Positions 5,884 to 8,142 of a stretch of 8,142 bases of DNA are shown piece by piece. Under the pieces are notes generated by a model. That model was not told the origin of the DNA. It ran no database searches and saw only the letters and a list, made by a program, of their open reading frames with translations. Numbering within the stretch: the stretch's first letter is position 1; every line of letters begins with the position of its first letter. This stretch comes from Ignavibacteriaceae bacterium (GTDB taxonomy: Bacteria > Bacteroidota > Ignavibacteria > Ignavibacteriales > Ignavibacteriaceae), in the NCBI GenBank assembly GCA_031292465.1, contig JARLHB010000074.1, positions 1-8,142 on the forward strand, given 5' to 3'. A program made the translations under genes and the position numbers.

Positions 5884-6992
5884 TATTGCCTTGCTCCTGC
5901 TGAATTAAGAACAGTCTCTGCATGTGTATCGCTGCATCCGCGAAGTTCGGCTTTTGGTACTCTGCCGCTTATTTGAAAGTAAGTGCCTTTTCTACCGCAC
6001 TTGCAGTTGTCAATACCTATAACGGTACCGAGGTCTTCAGTTAGAAGGGAATGTCCGGGATAACTTTTAGGCAGAATACTGATTGCCTGGATAACTCCTT
6101 TTTCTCCTGCTGGCAAAACACTCCAGTCTTCGTAAGAACGGGTTAATATCTCGGCAAAATTAGGCGCATGTAAATAACCTTCTTCGCATTCCATAAAAAT
6201 ACTACCGACCTGCTCTACCATACCGTAAAAATTATAAACCCTTTTTATGGAGAACAAATTAAATAGTTCTTCTTTAAATTTTTCATTAGTTACAGCCATC
6301 TCAACCAGTTTCTTCCAGCCGCCGCTATGTATTAAAACTGCTTTGCTTAAATCAACTTTCTTGCCGGCCCCCTTGATCTTGTTATATAAATACTGCCATA
6401 CCATAAATGTAAAGCCAAATATTAATATTGGTTCCGAATTGTATTTTTCAACGTATTCAATAAATTCATCAACCTTCAGCTCCATGTTTTCATCAAGGGC
6501 GAAGAAATGATTCCTACCGAAATTTGACAGGCCTACCAGTCCTGCGCCGCGGGCGCTCATTGATGATCTGTTTTTTATAGTGGCATCGCTATCAATAATA
6601 ATCATCGGGAGGCGCTTGTTGCCTATGTATGATGTAATTATAGATGCAAGCGCTTTTACCTGCAGAAGGGAGGTTTCCCTGTTAAGTGCAATTCTTGAAA
6701 CCTGCTGGTTTGTAGTTCCGCTTGAGGTTAATACTTTTAGTACTTCGCTGTCAGGTATGCTTTGAATTTTTTGTGTTTTAAACATGCGTACAGGAATAAA
6801 TGGAATATCTTCTATATTTTTAAATTTACCAGCCGGATTTATTTCAAGATTATTAAGTATGCTCTTATATGGCTCGCAGTTTTCATAATGAAATTTTGTA
6901 AGCCCGCTTAATTCATTTAAAAGCAGTTCTCTTTTTTCAATATTATTTATTGAGTATTCGGGAAGTTCAAACAATTGTTCTATAGCGCCCAT
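5883..6992 (-). CDS. luxE: LuxE-type acyl-protein synthetase
   Basis: The 369-residue product matches the usual length of LuxE (about 370-380). LuxE activates a fatty acid with ATP to acyl-AMP, holds the acyl group on a Cys near its own C-terminus and passes it to LuxC. Seen here are the Ser/Thr/Gly-rich nucleotide loop TSSGTT at 89-94, the NFYGMVEQ adenylate motif at 254-261, a CKCGR segment at 330-334 as in the related PaaK group, and AELRGCSDT at 348-356. Cys353 of the last motif is the likely acyl-acceptor residue. The ATG at 6992 has GGAG ten bases upstream and lies 17 bp after the ligase stop. The stop overlaps the luxC-like start by one base. The order ligase, luxE, luxC points to one operon and one pathway. 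The natural acyl substrate is unknown. Confidence 0.9.
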   Translation of the reverse strand: MGAIEQLFELPEYSINNIEKRELLLNELSGLTKFHYENCEPYKSILNNLEINPAGKFKNIEDIPFIPVRMFKTQKIQSIPDSEVLKVLTSSGTTNQQVSRIALNRETSLLQVKALASIITSYIGNKRLPMIIIDSDATIKNRSSMSARGAGLVGLSNFGRNHFFALDENMELKVDEFIEYVEKYNSEPILIFGFTFMVWQYLYNKIKGAGKKVDLSKAVLIHSGGWKKLVEMAVTNEKFKEELFNLFSIKRVYNFYGMVEQVGSIFMECEEGYLHAPNFAEILTRSYEDWSVLPAGEKGVIQAISILPKSYPGHSLLTEDLGTVIGIDNCKCGRKGTYFQISGRVPKAELRGCSDTHAETVLNSAGARQ

Positions 6993-7009
6993 TCTAAAAA
7001 TGCTCCGGT

Positions 7010-8142
7010 TTAATTTCCCGATCTTTGAATTAAGGTGTAATCTTTTTTCCCTGAAGATGTAACAGGGATAGTATCAACACAATTAACAACCACAAAAGTA
7101 TGATGAATTTTATATGTATCGATAATTTTTCTTTTAACCGGCTCAATAATAGATTTATCTTGCGACTGCACCAGCACTTTCAGTGCATCATCGCCGCCGT
7201 AGCATGCAGCCGCTGTGCCGAAGTGATTTTCTATCATCTTTTCTACTTCATCAAGATTTACGCGCAGGCCGAAAAGCTTAATAAATCTTTTCAGTCTTCC
7301 TGTAATATAGCAAAAACCGTCGGCATCTTTATACGCCAGGTCGCCTGTGTGAAGCACACCGTGCAGTTCATCATCTTTAGCAAGATCTTCCTTGTTTTCG
7401 GCGTATCCCATCATTACATTTTTACCGTAATAAATAAGCTCTCCCTGAATTGGTGAAGCTGTTATTTCATTTTCATCCGGGAAAATATTTATTTCACCAT
7501 TGGGAATAGGAATGCCTATTGAGCCAATTTTTTCGCCAAGCTTTTCATAAGGAACATAAGATATTCTTGCAGTAGCTTCCGTCTGGCCGTACATTACAAA
7601 GAATCTTATTCCTTTTTTTACAGTTAAATCATAAAAATATTTTATAAATTCTTCACTCAATCTGCCCCCGGCCTGCGTCATTGTCTTTAACGAAGGCACA
7701 TCCATCTTGTCAAATTTCAAACGCTGCAGCATTTGGTAATTATATGGTACGCCTGAAAATGATGTGCATTTATAATGATTGAATGTGTTCCAGAATTCCC
7801 TCATAACCATCGATTTGTTGGAGCAGATTATTACTGCGCCTTTTAACAGGTGGCTGTTAATAACAGACAGACCGAAGGAATAGCTCATCGGCAGGCTTGT
7901 AATAGGCTTTTCATTTTTATCTATTCCAAGGTATTGTGCAATTGATTCCGCATTTGCCTGGATATTATCATAAGTCAGTTTAACAAGTTTGGGGCTTCCA
8001 GTAGTGCCGGATGTTGAAAGCAGCACCGCTAGATCCGGATGGGAGGGAGCGCTGTTTTGATGATCCTTTGAAATGTGAAACGAATATTTATCGTTTATTT
8101 CAACTTTATAGTATGCGTTAGAGCCGTTAAAATTATTATTAA
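7010..8142 (-). CDS. AMP-dependent acyl/aryl-acid ligase (ANL superfamily), 5' end off the right edge
   Basis: The frame is open from the stop at 7010-7012 to the right edge, giving 376 whole codons. A GTG at 8024-8026 could be taken as a start but lies inside the conserved domain. The codons before it (reading HPDLA into VLLSTSGTTG) continue the family sequence, so the true start is outside the window and roughly 100 residues are missing. ANL motifs in order are the P-loop STSGTTGSPK (8017 down to 7988), MYGQTEA (7594-7574), HTGDL, the hinge region GRLKRFIKLFGLRV, and PVTSSGK near the C-terminus with the catalytic Lys of the adenylation step. The enzyme should form an acyl-AMP from a carboxylic acid and pass it to CoA or a carrier protein. 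It precedes luxE and luxC in the same operon and may load or prepare their substrate. Which acid it uses cannot be read here. Confidence 0.9.
   Translation of the reverse strand, partial: NNNFNGSNAYYKVEINDKYSFHISKDHQNSAPSHPDLAVLLSTSGTTGSPKLVKLTYDNIQANAESIAQYLGIDKNEKPITSLPMSYSFGLSVINSHLLKGAVIICSNKSMVMREFWNTFNHYKCTSFSGVPYNYQMLQRLKFDKMDVPSLKTMTQAGGRLSEEFIKYFYDLTVKKGIRFFVMYGQTEATARISYVPYEKLGEKIGSIGIPIPNGEINIFPDENEITASPIQGELIYYGKNVMMGYAENKEDLAKDDELHGVLHTGDLAYKDADGFCYITGRLKRFIKLFGLRVNLDEVEKMIENHFGTAAACYGGDDALKVLVQSQDKSIIEPVKRKIIDTYKIHHTFVVVNCVDTIPVTSSGKKDYTLIQRSGN

Noticed and set aside
6247..6765. Two plus-strand frames (87 and 61 residues)
   Set aside because: Both are antisense to the luxE-like gene and carry no motif.
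4639..6992. A bioluminescence (lux) operon
   Set aside because: LuxE and LuxC families are present, but no luciferase alpha/beta subunit, LuxD or LuxG gene appears in the window. LuxC/LuxE homologues occur in many non-luminous bacteria.
7100..7456. Plus-strand 118-residue frame
   Set aside because: It is antisense to the conserved C-terminal part of the ligase. Cys/Phe/Ile-rich shadow frames are common opposite AT-rich genes.
7010..8026. Complete ligase gene starting at the GTG at 8024-8026
   Set aside because: The frame continues open to the window edge with family-like sequence. A start here would fall just before the P-loop and remove the first part of the domain.

Overview
The window is an AT-rich stretch of bacterial chromosome that looks like a member of the Ignavibacteriota or a related Bacteroidota/Chlorobiota-group lineage. 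The main pointer is the secreted protein at 1157-2665, whose C-terminus is a type IX secretion (T9SS) sorting domain opening with the NYPNPFNPST motif common in Ignavibacteria and their relatives. The assignment is an inference from that motif and general gene style. No rRNA, tRNA, CRISPR array, insertion sequence or phage gene was seen.

Layout from left to right. (1) The minus-strand 5' part of a lipoprotein esterase gene (CE2-type N-terminal domain plus the start of an SGNH hydrolase domain) runs off the left edge. (2) A gene-free AT-rich stretch of 526 bp follows. (3) Next is a plus-strand gene for a T9SS-exported protein of unknown function. (4) It converges on a minus-strand two-gene unit, with an imperfect hairpin between them. 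The unit holds an O-methyltransferase-family enzyme and, 2 bp downstream of it, a small three-helix membrane protein. (5) A 158 bp divergent spacer leads to a small plus-strand SpoIIAA/STAS-like protein. (6) That gene converges, with an 8 bp gap, on a minus-strand operon read in the order AMP-dependent acyl/aryl-acid ligase (5' end beyond the right edge), LuxE-type acyl-protein synthetase, LuxC-type acyl-CoA reductase.

The most interesting part is the right-hand operon. LuxE and LuxC are the activating/transferring and reducing parts of the fatty-acid reductase best known from bacterial bioluminescence. Here they sit without luciferase (LuxAB) or the LuxD thioesterase, and with an independent adenylate-forming ligase in front. 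All three keep their recognisable catalytic motifs: the ligase P-loop and C-terminal Lys, the LuxE acyl-acceptor Cys near the C-terminus, and the LuxC active-site Cys. A one-base stop/start overlap (TAATG) couples luxE to luxC. The simplest reading is an acid-to-aldehyde reduction module serving some biosynthetic pathway rather than light production. Its substrate cannot be read from this window, and the rest of the operon lies beyond the right edge.

Two coding regions are cut by the window edges (1-630 and 7010-8142). Their reading frames were worked out directly from the sequence up to the edge.
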